Positions 43,476 to 55,034 of a stretch of DNA of 64,000 bases are shown here, piece after piece. The position numbers and the translations under genes are program-made. Source of the stretch: Panacagrimonas sp046594215 (GTDB lineage: Bacteria > Pseudomonadota > Gammaproteobacteria > Nevskiales > Nevskiaceae); NCBI GenBank assembly GCA_046594215.1, contig JBKJPX010000103.1:1-64000 (forward strand), read 5' to 3'. Each line of letters begins with the position of its first letter. Position 1 is the first letter of the stretch. Under the pieces are notes generated by a model. It was not told the DNA's origin. It worked only from the letters and a program-made list of their open reading frames with translations, and searched no databases.

Positions 43476-45354
43476 ACTGGCGCGGCACCTTGGAGCGCGG
43501 CACGCGTTGCTCGAACCAGCTGCGCACATCCTGGTCCAGCCCGAGGCCGTGCATGTAGTTGTACAGCGCCTTGTTGAGCGCCACGCCCAGAGGGGCATGG
43601 TCCACACCGCTCGGATCCACGAACTCGATGTCGTTCTTTGCGAACCGACCCGTGGGCGAAGGCATCAAGGTGATGCCGTATTCCTGCGGCTGCTTGCCCA
43701 CCGGCGAATGCACGGTGCAGGCGAAGCGATGGAAGAAGCCCGACTGGATGCAGCCGGCCTCGAACAGCTGCCGCACGTATTCCAGCGAATCGACGGTGTC
43801 CTGCACGGTCTGTGTCGGGAAGCCGTACATCAGGTAGGCATGCACGAGGATCCCGGCGTCCGCGAAGGCACGCGTGACCCGCGCAACCTGGTCCACCGAC
43901 ACGCCCTTCTTCATGAGCTTGAGCAGGCGATCCGACGCCACTTCGAGCCCGCCCGAGATCGCGATGCATCCGCTGTCGGCGAGTTCGCGACACAGCGCTG
44001 GCGTGAAGGATTTCTCGAAGCGGATGTTGCCCCACCAGGAGATGGAGACCTCGCGCTTGATCAGCTCTGCCGCCAGCGACTTGAGGCCTTTTGGAGGCGC
44101 CGCCTCGTCGACGAAATGGAATCCGGTCTGCCCGGTTTCCTTGACGACCGCCTCGATGCGATCCACGAGCGTCGTCGCGCTCGCCAGGTCGTAGCGCGAG
44201 ATGTAGTCGAGGCTGACGTCGCAGAAGCTGCACTTCTTCCAGTAGCAGCCGTGCGCGACCGTGAGCTTGTTCCAGCGGCCGTCCGACCACAGGCGGTGCA
44301 TGGGGTTGAGCATGTCGAGCAGGGACAGGTAACGATCCAGCGGCAGCCCGTCCCAGGTCGGCGTGCCGACCTCGTTGAAGGGCACATCGGGCTCGCCGCA
44401 ATCCACGTAGCGCACCACGCCCGCGTCGTCGCGCAGGAAGGTTCGCGACAGCCGCTCGCGTGGCCGCTCGCCGCGCAGGTGTTCGAGCAGCGCGATCGCC
44501 GGCCGCTCGCCGGCATCGAGCGTCACGTAGTCGAAGTGGTCGAACACGCGCGGCTCCGAGAGTTCGCGCAGCTCGGTGTTGACGTAACCGCCGCCGAGGA
44601 GCGTGACGATCTTCGGATTCCGCGCCTTGATCGTCTGTGCGATCCGGAACGCGGCGTAGACCGCGCCCGGGAAAGGGGCCGAGATCAGCACGACGTCGGG
44701 CGTATGGCGCTGGATGGCCTCGAGCGTCAACGCGTGCAGCGTCGCGTCGACGAGCGTTGGCGGCGCAGCCAGGGCAGTCGCCATCGGCTCGAAGTGCGGC
44801 TGGCTTTGCGCCAGCGACTCGGCGTAGCGCACGAACTCGAAGCGCGAGTCGACCGCGTCCCGCAGCACGTCGGCCAGGTCGTTCAGATACAGCGTGGCGA
44901 GGTGCCGCGCCCGGTCCTGCGCCCCCAGCGCGCCGAAGGCCCAGGCCAGCGGGTCGCCGCCGTCCTCGTCCACGTAGATGTCCAGCGAGGCGAAGCGCGG
45001 CCCCTCGGGCAGGAAGCCGCGCGTGCAGATGCGGTGCGAGATCGTCGGATCGCGCGTCTGCAGAAACGCCAGGGTCACGGGCAGGGTGGCGCGGTAGCGC
45101 TCGTAGGCAGCCAGGAAATGCTTCACGCAGACGCTGCGTTTGCGCTCGGACAAGCCCAGGGCCGCAGAGCGGAGCTGTTCCAGGCCTTCCCGCGACAACA
45201 GCTTCAGGACCAGCGCCAGGGCCAGGTCCACCTGGTACGCATCGACGCCGCGCGAACGCAGGAAGCCCGTGAGGTAGGCGGTGGACGGGTAGGGCGTGTT
45301 GAGCTGCGTCATCGGGGGGATGACGGACAGGACACGGAGCGACGCGACGGGCAT
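43432..45354 (-). CDS. B12-binding-domain radical SAM protein
   Basis: 640 residues. The N-terminal part is a B12-binding-like Rossmann region (VVLISAPFPGAVYAAFRIAQ, then VTLLGGGYVNTEL). The radical SAM core carries CYWKKCSFC (CxxxCxxC), which binds the 4Fe-4S cluster, and GGLEVASDRLLKLMKKG. The C-terminal 100 residues include SPTGRFAKNDIEFVDPSG. Proteins of this build carry out methylations or ring rearrangements; the substrate is unknown. I chose ATG 45354 because AGGA lies 8 nt before it; ATG 45363 is also possible. The gene faces rlmA tail-to-tail and overlaps it by 44 nt. Confidence 0.85.
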   Translation of the reverse strand: MPVASLRVLSVIPPMTQLNTPYPSTAYLTGFLRSRGVDAYQVDLALALVLKLLSREGLEQLRSAALGLSERKRSVCVKHFLAAYERYRATLPVTLAFLQTRDPTISHRICTRGFLPEGPRFASLDIYVDEDGGDPLAWAFGALGAQDRARHLATLYLNDLADVLRDAVDSRFEFVRYAESLAQSQPHFEPMATALAAPPTLVDATLHALTLEAIQRHTPDVVLISAPFPGAVYAAFRIAQTIKARNPKIVTLLGGGYVNTELRELSEPRVFDHFDYVTLDAGERPAIALLEHLRGERPRERLSRTFLRDDAGVVRYVDCGEPDVPFNEVGTPTWDGLPLDRYLSLLDMLNPMHRLWSDGRWNKLTVAHGCYWKKCSFCDVSLDYISRYDLASATTLVDRIEAVVKETGQTGFHFVDEAAPPKGLKSLAAELIKREVSISWWGNIRFEKSFTPALCRELADSGCIAISGGLEVASDRLLKLMKKGVSVDQVARVTRAFADAGILVHAYLMYGFPTQTVQDTVDSLEYVRQLFEAGCIQSGFFHRFACTVHSPVGKQPQEYGITLMPSPTGRFAKNDIEFVDPSGVDHAPLGVALNKALYNYMHGLGLDQDVRSWFEQRVPRSKVPRQFIAKALSTTLTAAS

Positions 45355-45480
45355 GGCGCGCATCCTGCCCTGCTCGCGGGCCCGCTGCGAATCGGCATCC
45401 CTCCTGCTTGTGAACGAGGGAAAGATGCTCCGCGCCGTTAGACTGGGCGTCTTGCCCGCACGACCGAGGCCGCTTCAACC

Positions 45481-46719
45481 ATGACCGAGTCCGCAACTGC
45501 CCCCGAGAGCGTCGTCATCGTCGGTGCCGGCCAGGCCGGGGGCGAAACCGCTGCCGAGCTTCGCCGCCAGGGTTACACGGGGCCCATCACCATCGTCGGC
45601 GAAGAGCCGCACGTGCCGTACAAGCGCCCGCCGCTGTCGAAGACCTATCTCGCGGGCGCGGCCACCAAGGAATCGCTGTACGTGCTGTCCGCCGCCGCGA
45701 TGGAGAAGGCCAACATCGAGTTCATCGGCGGCGTGCGCGCCACCGCGATCGACCGCAAGGGCAAGACCCTGGCGCTGTCCGACGGCCGCACACTGCCCTA
45801 CGGCAAGCTGATGCTGGCCACGGGCGGTCGGCCGCGCCTGCTCACGATCCCGGGTTCGGACCTGCCGGGCATCCACGTCGTTCGCGGCATCGCCGACGTG
45901 GACGCGATCCGCGAGAAGCTTGGCCCCGGCAAGCGCCTCGTGATCGTAGGCGGCGGTTACATCGGCCTCGAAGTGGCGTCCGTGGCCACAAAGGCCGGGC
46001 TGCAGGTGACCGTGCTGGAAAGCGCGCCGCGCGTGCTGCAGCGCGTGACCGCGCCCGAGATGTCGGCGTTCTACGAGAAGGTGCACCGCGAGGCGGGTGT
46101 CGACGTGCGCACCGGCGTCCAGATCGCGGGTTTCGAGCAACAGGGCGACGCCATCCACGTGAAACTGGTGGGCGGCGATGTCGAGGGCGACCTCGTGATT
46201 GTGGGCATCGGCCTGGTCGCGAACACCGAGCTGGCCTCCGAAGCCGGGCTCGAGGTCGACAACGGCATCGTCGTCGACGAGTTCACGCGCACCTCCGATC
46301 CGGACATCCATTCCGCGGGCGACTGCACCTCGCACCCGAGCGAGTTTCTCGGCCGTCGCGTGCGTCTCGAATCGGTGCAGAACGCGATGGAGCAGGGTCG
46401 CGCGGGCGCGCTGAACATGCTCGGCAAGGCCACGAAGTACGCCAACGTGCCCTGGTTCTGGTCGGACCAGTACGACCTCAAGCTGCAGATGGTCGGCATG
46501 TCGGGCGGCTACGACCAGGTCGTGCTGCGCGGCGATCCGGCAAAGCGCAGTTTCGGCGCGTTCTATTTCAAGGATGGGCACCTGATCGCGGTGGACACCG
46601 TGAGCCGGCCGCAGGAATTCATGCTGGCCAAAAAGATGGTCGCGCTCAAGGCGAAGGTCGATCCGGCGAAGCTGGCGGACGAAACCATTGCGATGAAGGA
46701 TCTCGTTCCTGCGGCGTGA
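45481..46719 (+). CDS. FAD-dependent ferredoxin/rubredoxin reductase
   Basis: 412 residues, the size of putidaredoxin/rhodocoxin reductases. FAD motif VVIVGAGQAGGETAAEL, the PYKRPPLSK loop, NAD motif LVIVGGGYIGLEVAS, and the second FAD motif (DPDIHSAGDCTSHP) are present. It moves electrons from NAD(P)H to a ferredoxin that feeds a P450 or a Rieske oxygenase. Both partner types occur at 59134-61733, but no ferredoxin gene is seen in the window. Confidence 0.9.
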   Translation: MTESATAPESVVIVGAGQAGGETAAELRRQGYTGPITIVGEEPHVPYKRPPLSKTYLAGAATKESLYVLSAAAMEKANIEFIGGVRATAIDRKGKTLALSDGRTLPYGKLMLATGGRPRLLTIPGSDLPGIHVVRGIADVDAIREKLGPGKRLVIVGGGYIGLEVASVATKAGLQVTVLESAPRVLQRVTAPEMSAFYEKVHREAGVDVRTGVQIAGFEQQGDAIHVKLVGGDVEGDLVIVGIGLVANTELASEAGLEVDNGIVVDEFTRTSDPDIHSAGDCTSHPSEFLGRRVRLESVQNAMEQGRAGALNMLGKATKYANVPWFWSDQYDLKLQMVGMSGGYDQVVLRGDPAKRSFGAFYFKDGHLIAVDTVSRPQEFMLAKKMVALKAKVDPAKLADETIAMKDLVPAA

Positions 46720-46780
46720 GGCCCCGGATCTCGTCGGCGCCACGCCGCGCTTGGTTCGTTCGAACGGTGCCCGCTGACGC

Positions 46781-48097
46781 GTGACAAACGACCTGCAGCC
46801 GAGCGCACCCGCTCCTGTCCCGTTCGCCGAAGCCCTGCGCTGGTGGCTCAAGCTCGGCTGCATCAGCTTCGGCGGCCCCGCGGGCCAGATTGCGATCATG
46901 CATCGCGAACTCGTGGAGACCCGTCGCTGGATCTCCGAGAAGCGCTTCCTGCACGCGCTGAACTACTGCATGTTGCTGCCCGGTCCGGAGGCGCAGCAGC
47001 TCGCGACCTATATCGGCTGGCTCATGCACGGCGTACGCGGCGGCATCGCGGCGGGCGCCCTGTTCGTACTGCCCTCGCTGGTGCTGCTGATCGGCCTGTC
47101 CTGGGCGTACGTGAGCCTTGGCGCGATCCTGGCGGCCGACGTGCTGTACGGCATCCGGCCCGCGGTCGTCGCCATCGTCGCTTTCGCGGCCTGGCGCATC
47201 GGCACGCGCGTGCTGCGCCGGAAGCTGCTGTGGATCGTGACGATCACGGCTTTCGTCGCACTGTACTTCGGGGTCGCGTTCCCGTGGGTGATCGCGGCCG
47301 CGGCGCTGTATGGCTGGCTGTTGCGTGCGCGCCTGCAGGCGACCGCGACGCACGCAGCGGCCACGAGACCTGCCGGACCCGCGCTGATCGACGACGACAC
47401 GCCGACGCCGCTGCACGCGCAGTTCGCGTGGTCGCGGCTGATCCTCACCTTGCTCCTGTGCCTGCTGATCGGCGGCACCGTGTACGCGAGCATCGCGTGG
47501 TGGGTCGGCTTCGACTCGATGTTCACGGCCATGTCCTGTTTCTTCACCAAGGCGGCGCTCGTGACCTTCGGCGGGGCGTATGCGGTGATGCCCTACGTGG
47601 TGCAGGGTGCGGTCGTGACACACGGCTGGCTCGCCGCGCCGCAGATGCTCGACGGCCTGGCGCTGGGCGAGACCACGCCGGGCCCGTTGATCATGGTGGT
47701 GGCCTTCGTGGGTTTTCTCGGCGGCTGGAACGGCGGGTACTCAGACCCGCTGCACGCCGCCGTAGCCGGCGCCTGCGTCGCGACCTTCTTCACCTTCCTT
47801 CCGTCGTTCGCGTTCATCCTGGCCGGGGCGCCCTATGTCGAACGCACCCGACAGGACTTCCGCCTGGCGGGCCCGATGAGCGCGATCACGGCGGCCGTGG
47901 TCGGCGCGATCCTGTCGCTCGCCCTGTTCTTTGCCGCGCACGTTTTCTGGCCGCGGGGGCAGGGGGCGGCGCCGGACTTCGTCGCGATGGCGCTTGCCGC
48001 ATTCGGGTTCGTCGCGCTCTGGCGTGTCTGGCTGGGCATGGTGCCGCTGATCCTCGCCCTGGGTGTCGCGGGTGCGTTGTTCCGGAGCCTTCTCTGA
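46781..48097 (+). CDS. chrA: Chromate transporter, ChrA family
   Basis: 438 residues with two homologous membrane halves (about 25-190 and 215-430). Each half carries the family signature: LKLGCISFGGPAGQIAIMH and LPGPEAQQLATYIG in the first; FFTKAALVTFGGAYAVMPYV and LGETTPGPLIMVVAFVGFLG in the second. It acts in the inner membrane, exporting chromate or a related oxyanion. The start is GTG 46781. No chrB regulator is near; it separates the ferredoxin reductase from the CaiB gene, so it is not obviously part of that pathway. Confidence 0.88.
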   Translation: MTNDLQPSAPAPVPFAEALRWWLKLGCISFGGPAGQIAIMHRELVETRRWISEKRFLHALNYCMLLPGPEAQQLATYIGWLMHGVRGGIAAGALFVLPSLVLLIGLSWAYVSLGAILAADVLYGIRPAVVAIVAFAAWRIGTRVLRRKLLWIVTITAFVALYFGVAFPWVIAAAALYGWLLRARLQATATHAAATRPAGPALIDDDTPTPLHAQFAWSRLILTLLLCLLIGGTVYASIAWWVGFDSMFTAMSCFFTKAALVTFGGAYAVMPYVVQGAVVTHGWLAAPQMLDGLALGETTPGPLIMVVAFVGFLGGWNGGYSDPLHAAVAGACVATFFTFLPSFAFILAGAPYVERTRQDFRLAGPMSAITAAVVGAILSLALFFAAHVFWPRGQGAAPDFVAMALAAFGFVALWRVWLGMVPLILALGVAGALFRSLL

Positions 48098-48211
48098 GGG
48101 GTCTCACCCATTTGCAGCATGTAGCCCCGACCGCGGCTGCCTAGTCTGCGATGTGTCCCGACGTTCGCCCCCGCGAAGGCGCGTAACGCACCACGAAGAG
48201 GAGACGCAAGC

Positions 48212-48388
48212 TGCCACTACTTCGGACCGGACTGCCTGTACGGGTCCACCGACTTCCCGCATCCCGCGACCTGCTGGCCGAACTCGCGTCAGCAGGTCGT
48301 CGGCCCGTTCGCAGAGGCGGGCATCCCGCAGGTCGATCGCGTGAAGATCACCTCGGGCAACGCGCTGCGGACCTTCGGCCTGGGCTGA
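48212..48388 (+). pseudogene. C-terminal remnant of an amidohydrolase (TIM-barrel metal hydrolase)
   Basis: In the frame ending at TGA 48386-48388 the last 58 codons read as the end of an amidohydrolase-2 protein: LYGSTDFPHP with the conserved Asp and His, then TCWPNSR, and finally VKITSGNALRTFGLG, matching the usual I-x-G-N-A-x-R-L-F-G-L ending. Nothing recognisable as the rest of this roughly 380-residue family lies upstream; instead there is a short untranslated-looking stretch with a GAGGAGA after chrA. So the gene was cut at its 5' side. It ends 43 bp before the CaiB gene. Intact genes of this family often accompany CoA-dependent degradation clusters. Confidence 0.6.
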
Positions 48389-48431
48389 TCCTTCGCGGTA
48401 GAACAAGACGAATACGAAACGAGACGACGAC

Positions 48432-50960
<2,529 letters not shown>

Positions 50961-51062
50961 CCGGGACGAAGACGGGGATTTTTCCCCTTTCGCTGCGAGA
51001 GACCCTGGACCTACTAGGCTGCGTTGGCCGTATCCTGCGGCGTTTCCCACACCGCGCGCCCC

Positions 51063-51602
51063 ATGGCTCTCACCGCAACCCTGCACACCTTCACGATCCA
51101 GCTCGCCAACATGGATCGGGGCACCTATGCGGACTTCGAGCTGCGCGTGGCGCAGCAGCCCTCGGAAACCCCCGAGTTCATGCTGGTGCGCGTACTGGCC
51201 TACTGTCTCGAATACGAGGAAGGCATCGCGCTCACCGAGGGCGTGGCGGCGGTCGACGAACCCGCCGTGCTCGTGCGTGACCTCACGGGCCGCATCACGG
51301 CCTGGATCGAGGTCGGCGCGCCGGACGCCGATCGCCTGCACCGCGGCAGCAAGCACGCCGGCCGCGCCGCGCTGTACACGCACCGCCCGATCGAGCTGCT
51401 GCTGTCGCAGTACGCCGGCAGCCGTATCCACCGCGCCGAGGAGCTGCCGATCCACGCCTTCCCGCGCGACTTCGTCGGCGACGCCGCCAAGCGCCTGCAG
51501 CGTCGCTCCAAGCTGTCTGTTTCGTTCACCGAAGGCGAGCTCTACCTCGACATCGACGGGCACTCGATGACCGCCGCCGTCGACACGCGCCGGCTCGCCT
51601 GA
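51063..51602 (+). CDS. YaeQ family protein
   Basis: 179 residues covering the whole YaeQ fold: ATLHTFTIQLANMDRGTYADF, then LRVAQQPSETPEFMLVRVLAY, EGGIALTEG-like EEGIALTEG, and the Pro/Ile-rich middle with WIEVGAPDADRLHRGSK. YaeQ is a PD-(D/E)XK nuclease-superfamily protein of unclear function (once reported to offset RfaH loss in E. coli). ATG 51063 fits the family start. It is a housekeeping-type gene wedged between the CaiB gene and a 5'-truncated acyl-CoA synthetase, so it marks a rearrangement point. Confidence 0.88.
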   Translation: MALTATLHTFTIQLANMDRGTYADFELRVAQQPSETPEFMLVRVLAYCLEYEEGIALTEGVAAVDEPAVLVRDLTGRITAWIEVGAPDADRLHRGSKHAGRAALYTHRPIELLLSQYAGSRIHRAEELPIHAFPRDFVGDAAKRLQRRSKLSVSFTEGELYLDIDGHSMTAAVDTRRLA

Positions 51603-51638
51603 GCCGCCGCCCGTTGGGATGGTTGCCGCCGAGGGTAG

Positions 51639-52778
51639 CGGCCTTCTAGGGACGATCCCGGCGTCCTGTACTTCACGTCGGGCACCACCTCCAAGCCCAA
51701 GATGGTGCTGCACACGCAGCGCAGCTACCCCGTGGGGCACCTGAGCACGATGTACTGGCTGGGCCTGCGCGAGGAAGACGTGCACCTCAACATCAGTTCG
51801 CCGGGCTGGGCCAAGCACGCCTGGAGCTGCTTCTTCGCGCCCTGGACCGTGGGCGCCACGATCTTCATCTACAACCAGGGCCGCTTCGACGCCGACAGAA
51901 CGCTGAGCACGCTCGCACGCTGCGGCGTGACCACGATCTGCGCGCCGCCCACCGCCTGGCGCGCGCTGATCCTCGAGGATCTGACGAAGTACCCACTCAA
52001 GCTGCGCGAGCTGGTCAGCGCCGGCGAGCCGCTGAATCCCGAAGTCATCGAGCGCGTGAAGGCGGCCTGGGGCATGGTGATCCGCGAGGGCTATGGCCAG
52101 ACAGAATCGACCGCGATGCTCGGCAATCCGCCCGGCCAGCCGGTGCGCTACGGCTCGATGGGTCGCCCGCTGCCCGGGTACCGGCTGGACCTGCTGGACG
52201 TGGACGGCAACCCGGTCGACGAGGGCGAGGTGTCCGTCGCGCTCGATCCGCGACCGGCCGGCGTGATGGCAGGGTACGCGGGCGACCTTTCGAAAACGGA
52301 GAAGGCGCTCGGCGGCAGCCACTACGGAACCGGCGACGTCGCCTCGCGCGACGCCGACGGCTTCTTCTGGTTCGTCGGCCGCACCGACGACGTGTTCAAG
52401 AGTTCCGACTACCGCATCTCGCCGTTCGAACTCGAGAGCGCGCTGATCGAGCACCCGGCGGTGGCCGAGGCCGCGGTCGTCGAAAGCCCGGACCCGAAGC
52501 GCCTCTGCGTGCCCAAGGCCTGCGTGATCCTCAGGCCCGGCTTCGCGCCCGACCGTGAAACGGCGAAGTCGATCCTGACATTCGCGCGCACGCGCCTGGC
52601 GCCGTACCAGAAGATTCGCATCCTCGAGTTCTGCGACCTGCCCAAGACGGTGTCGGGAAAGATCCGCCGAACCGATCTGCGCAAGAGCGAGGCCGAACGA
52701 CGCCAGGCCGGCCGGCGCGGCGATCAGGAATTCTTCGAGACCGACTTCCCGGAATTGATGGAGTCGACGCGGGGCTGA
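51639..52778 (+). pseudogene. 5'-truncated acyl-CoA synthetase (AMP-binding)
   Basis: The frame opens after a TAG at 51636 and at once reads DDPGVLYFTSGTTSKPK, the A3 ATP/AMP-binding motif that normally sits about 200 residues into a 550-residue enzyme. The rest is intact: SPGWAKHAWSCFFAPW, REGYGQTES, YGTGDVASRDADGFFWFVGR, then KTVSGKIRRTDLR with the catalytic Lys, as in medium-chain (ACSM-like) acyl-CoA synthetases. No start codon precedes the A3 motif; the first ATG is 51702, after it. The N-terminal half is missing and the YaeQ gene ends 37 bp upstream. Activity is unlikely. A complete acyl-CoA ligase lies at 55035. Confidence 0.75.
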
Positions 52779-52785
52779 ATGACCG

Positions 52786-53382
52786 CTACGTGCCGCCAAT
52801 CAAGGCGGCGTATACCGGGTCCTCGCGATCACGCCGACCCGTCACCGTGAACGCGCCGGGCACGCCTTCCGTGACGCGGTTTTCCGGTCGCGACGTTCCC
52901 CACTCGTTGGTGATGCGACGTCGCCCGATGCGCCAGCGCCCGTCGCGACGTTCCAGCTCGTCGAGGTAGCGGCCGCAGCAGACGTACTCGTGCTGCAAGG
53001 TCGCGGTCCCGGCTGCACGCTGCGCTCCGAGGTAGGCCGCGCCGAACCAGGCCTCGATGGCCGAGTCCTTCGCCGCGATCGTGTGCGTGGCCAGGTAATA
53101 GGATTCCGACGAGGCGCGATCGCCGTCGATCTCGATCACCGAGTGCGTCACGGTGTGGATGGTATGGACGCACATCGCGCCGAGCATCTCGATGATCTTG
53201 CCGGCGAACTCGTGGGCGTTGAGCTTCATGGCCCCGTGGTCGTCGACCGCGTCCGGGTGATAGACCGAGCGCAGCAGGTGCACGTCGAGCCGGTCGATGG
53301 CGCGGCAATACAGGCCCAGCAGATTCTCGATCTCGCCGCGGTCGGCGGCCTTCTGCAGGGTTGCAAGCGTCGCTGCGTCCAT
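52786..53382 (-). CDS. SnoaL-like / NTF2-fold protein
   Basis: 198 residues. The first 150 residues show the SnoaL_4/NTF2-like pattern: EIENLLGLYCRAIDRLDVHLL, SVYHPDAVDDHG, HTIHTVTHSVIEIDGDRASSES, then YLDELERRDGRWRIGRRRITNEW. These folds include ketosteroid-isomerase-like enzymes and dehydratases; the exact reaction is unknown. ATG 53382 (MDAATLATLQKAADRG) gives the typical start; ATG/GTG further upstream would add a weak leader. It ends 7 bp from the truncated acyl-CoA synthetase, tail-to-tail, and is divergent from the AraC regulator gene. Confidence 0.75.
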   Translation of the reverse strand: MDAATLATLQKAADRGEIENLLGLYCRAIDRLDVHLLRSVYHPDAVDDHGAMKLNAHEFAGKIIEMLGAMCVHTIHTVTHSVIEIDGDRASSESYYLATHTIAAKDSAIEAWFGAAYLGAQRAAGTATLQHEYVCCGRYLDELERRDGRWRIGRRRITNEWGTSRPENRVTEGVPGAFTVTGRRDREDPVYAALIGGT

Positions 53383-53549
53383 GTCGGGTCTCGGTGAAGA
53401 GTCAGTGAAAAGGCCTGCGCCCATCGGGCGTCGGCACCGCCCGATTCTCGTCCCCGCAATGCGCCGACAGCCATGACCGGCGACGACAACCTCGATGCCG
53501 TGCGCGGCACGGGCGCATGGGGCTGCCGCGACCTTGTTGCCGGCCCTGA

Positions 53550-53581
53550 CTGTCGCGTATGGTCCTGACCACTAGCGACAG
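53550..53581. promoter_or_regulatory. Nested inverted repeat in the divergent SnoaL/AraC intergenic region
   Basis: CTGTCGC (53550-53556) and GCGACAG (53575-53581) form an outer inverted repeat, with TGGTC and GACCA (2-nt gap) nested inside. It lies about 65 nt before the regulator's start and about 170 nt before the SnoaL-like gene, a likely position for the regulator's operator. Confidence 0.4.
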
Positions 53582-53646
53582 AACACCCCGCGTGCCGGCA
53601 TCCCCGGTTCCGCGAGGGCGTCATGCGGCGACGAGGAGGAAGGGCG

Positions 53647-54705
53647 ATGAGCAAGGAGCCGGAAGTTCGGCATGGCCCGCTGGACGGCGTGGTCCGGGTC
53701 GAGGCCCTGCGCCTCTATTCCGAGGTCGCGCGCGAACTCGGGGGGGATCCGGCGCGACTGCTGGCCAGGGCGCAGATCGATCCGGCCGCACTCAAACGTC
53801 CCGAGGCGGTGATCTCCTACCGCTCGATGATCCACCTGCTCGAGCGCTCGGCGGTGGAGCTCGACTGCCCCGACTTCGGCTTGCGCCTCGCCACCCGCCA
53901 GGGCGGCATCTCGGTGCTCGGGCCGCTCGAGGTGGCGATGCGCAATTCGTCGACGGTGGGAGAGGCCTATCGTTATTGCGCGGGACATCTGCAGGTCTAC
54001 AGCCCGGTCGTGCGCATCGAGATGGAAGAGGATCGCGCGGCGGGCCGGCACTGCATGCACTTCGAGATCCTGCTCAATCGAGTGCCGCACCAGCGCCAGG
54101 CCGTCGAGAACGCGCTCGCACTGACGCACCACGCGGTGCGGACCTTGTCGAGCGGCAACTTCGGGGCGCGCGAGGTGTGGTTCCGGCACGAACGCCTGCT
54201 GCCACCGTCGGCCTACCAGCGCTACTTCGGCGGCCCGGTGCGTTTCGGCAAGCCGTACAACGGCGTGTTCTTCAACAGCCGCGACTTTGCGCAGCCGATC
54301 GCCAACCAGAATCCGCAGCTCTACGAGATGGCGTCGCGTTACATCGACACGCAGTACCCGGCGGCATCGGTGCACCTGGGCGCCCGCGTGCACGGACTGG
54401 CCGACCGCCTGCTCGCGCAGGGCGCATGCACGCATACCGAGGTGGCGGCACGCCTGAACCTGCATCCGCGCACGCTGCAGCGGCGTCTGCGCGAGGAAGG
54501 CACGAGTTTCGAGGCGATCAAGGACGAGGTCAGGCGCGACGCTGCGGCGCGTTACCTGAGCCAGTCCGACATCCCGCTCACGCGCGTAGCCGCACTGCTG
54601 GGCTACAGCGAGCCCTCGGTGCTGACGCGCCGGTGCAAGGTGTGGTTCTCGAGTTCGCCGAGGCAGATTCGCGAGCACCGCGGCGAAAAGCGCGAGCTGG
54701 CCTAG
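53647..54705 (+). CDS. AraC-family transcriptional regulator
   Basis: 352 residues, built like the regulator at 23876: an N-terminal Arabinose_bd-type ligand domain (RAQIDPAALKRPEAVISYRS, then FGLRLATRQG) and a C-terminal HTH_18 (about 250-340) with THTEVAARLNLHPRTLQRRL and PLTRVAALLGYSEPSVLTRR. ATG 53647 is preceded by GAGGAAGGG; the frame is open to 53623. It sits between the SnoaL-like gene and the acyl-CoA ligase operon and is the best candidate for controlling the catabolic genes to the right. Confidence 0.87.
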   Translation: MSKEPEVRHGPLDGVVRVEALRLYSEVARELGGDPARLLARAQIDPAALKRPEAVISYRSMIHLLERSAVELDCPDFGLRLATRQGGISVLGPLEVAMRNSSTVGEAYRYCAGHLQVYSPVVRIEMEEDRAAGRHCMHFEILLNRVPHQRQAVENALALTHHAVRTLSSGNFGAREVWFRHERLLPPSAYQRYFGGPVRFGKPYNGVFFNSRDFAQPIANQNPQLYEMASRYIDTQYPAASVHLGARVHGLADRLLAQGACTHTEVAARLNLHPRTLQRRLREEGTSFEAIKDEVRRDAAARYLSQSDIPLTRVAALLGYSEPSVLTRRCKVWFSSSPRQIREHRGEKRELA

Positions 54706-54712
54706 TCGTGCT

Positions 54713-54840
54713 CCCTCTCCCCGCGCCAGCGGGGAGAGGGCGGGGTGAGGGGCAGGACGTGAGCAACTGCGGCTGGATGTGCTACGCCCAAAAGCCGCCC
54801 CTCACCCCGACCCATGCGATGAAGCCGCATGGGGAGAGGG
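54713..54840. repeat. REP-like palindromic repeats, copy 2 (inverted pair)
   Basis: A 12-bp perfect hairpin (CCCTCTCCCCGC, 54713-54724, with 54729-54740, loop GCCA) is followed by CGGGGTGAGGGGC (54741-54753), whose exact complement lies at 54797-54809. An 8-bp hairpin (CCCATGCG/CGCATGGG, 54811-54833) and GGAGAGGG follow. The blocks match those at 29408-29472. Two units in opposite orientation resemble a BIME. The 329-bp gap from 54706 to 55034 otherwise holds no gene. Confidence 0.6.
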
Positions 54841-55034
54841 GGCTGGTCGGCGCCGCTCGCGTCCCCGCTGTTCATCCCGAGTGGCCGTGCGAGCGAAGCG
54901 AACACGGCGTATCGAGGGACGAAGGGACGGATGTCGCGTGACGCCCGCAATGTGTCGCGTGAAATCAAGACCGGTCCGGACGCTCGTGCAAGTCTGGTTC
55001 GCGATCCTTGCCCATCCATCCAGGAGGTCAGCCG

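Noticed and set aside
43345..45441. Plus-strand frame of nearly 700 codons opposite the radical SAM gene
   Set aside because: Arg/Gln/Val-rich shadow; the minus strand carries the cluster-binding CxxxCxxC and other motifs.
48098..48431. A 93-codon plus-strand frame ending at 48344
   Set aside because: It is Arg/Ser-rich and out of frame with the recognisable amidohydrolase ending at 48388.
50974..50990. GGGGA/TCCCC hairpin after the CaiB gene as a terminator
   Set aside because: The stem is only five base pairs and its T-run lies in the loop; too weak to call.
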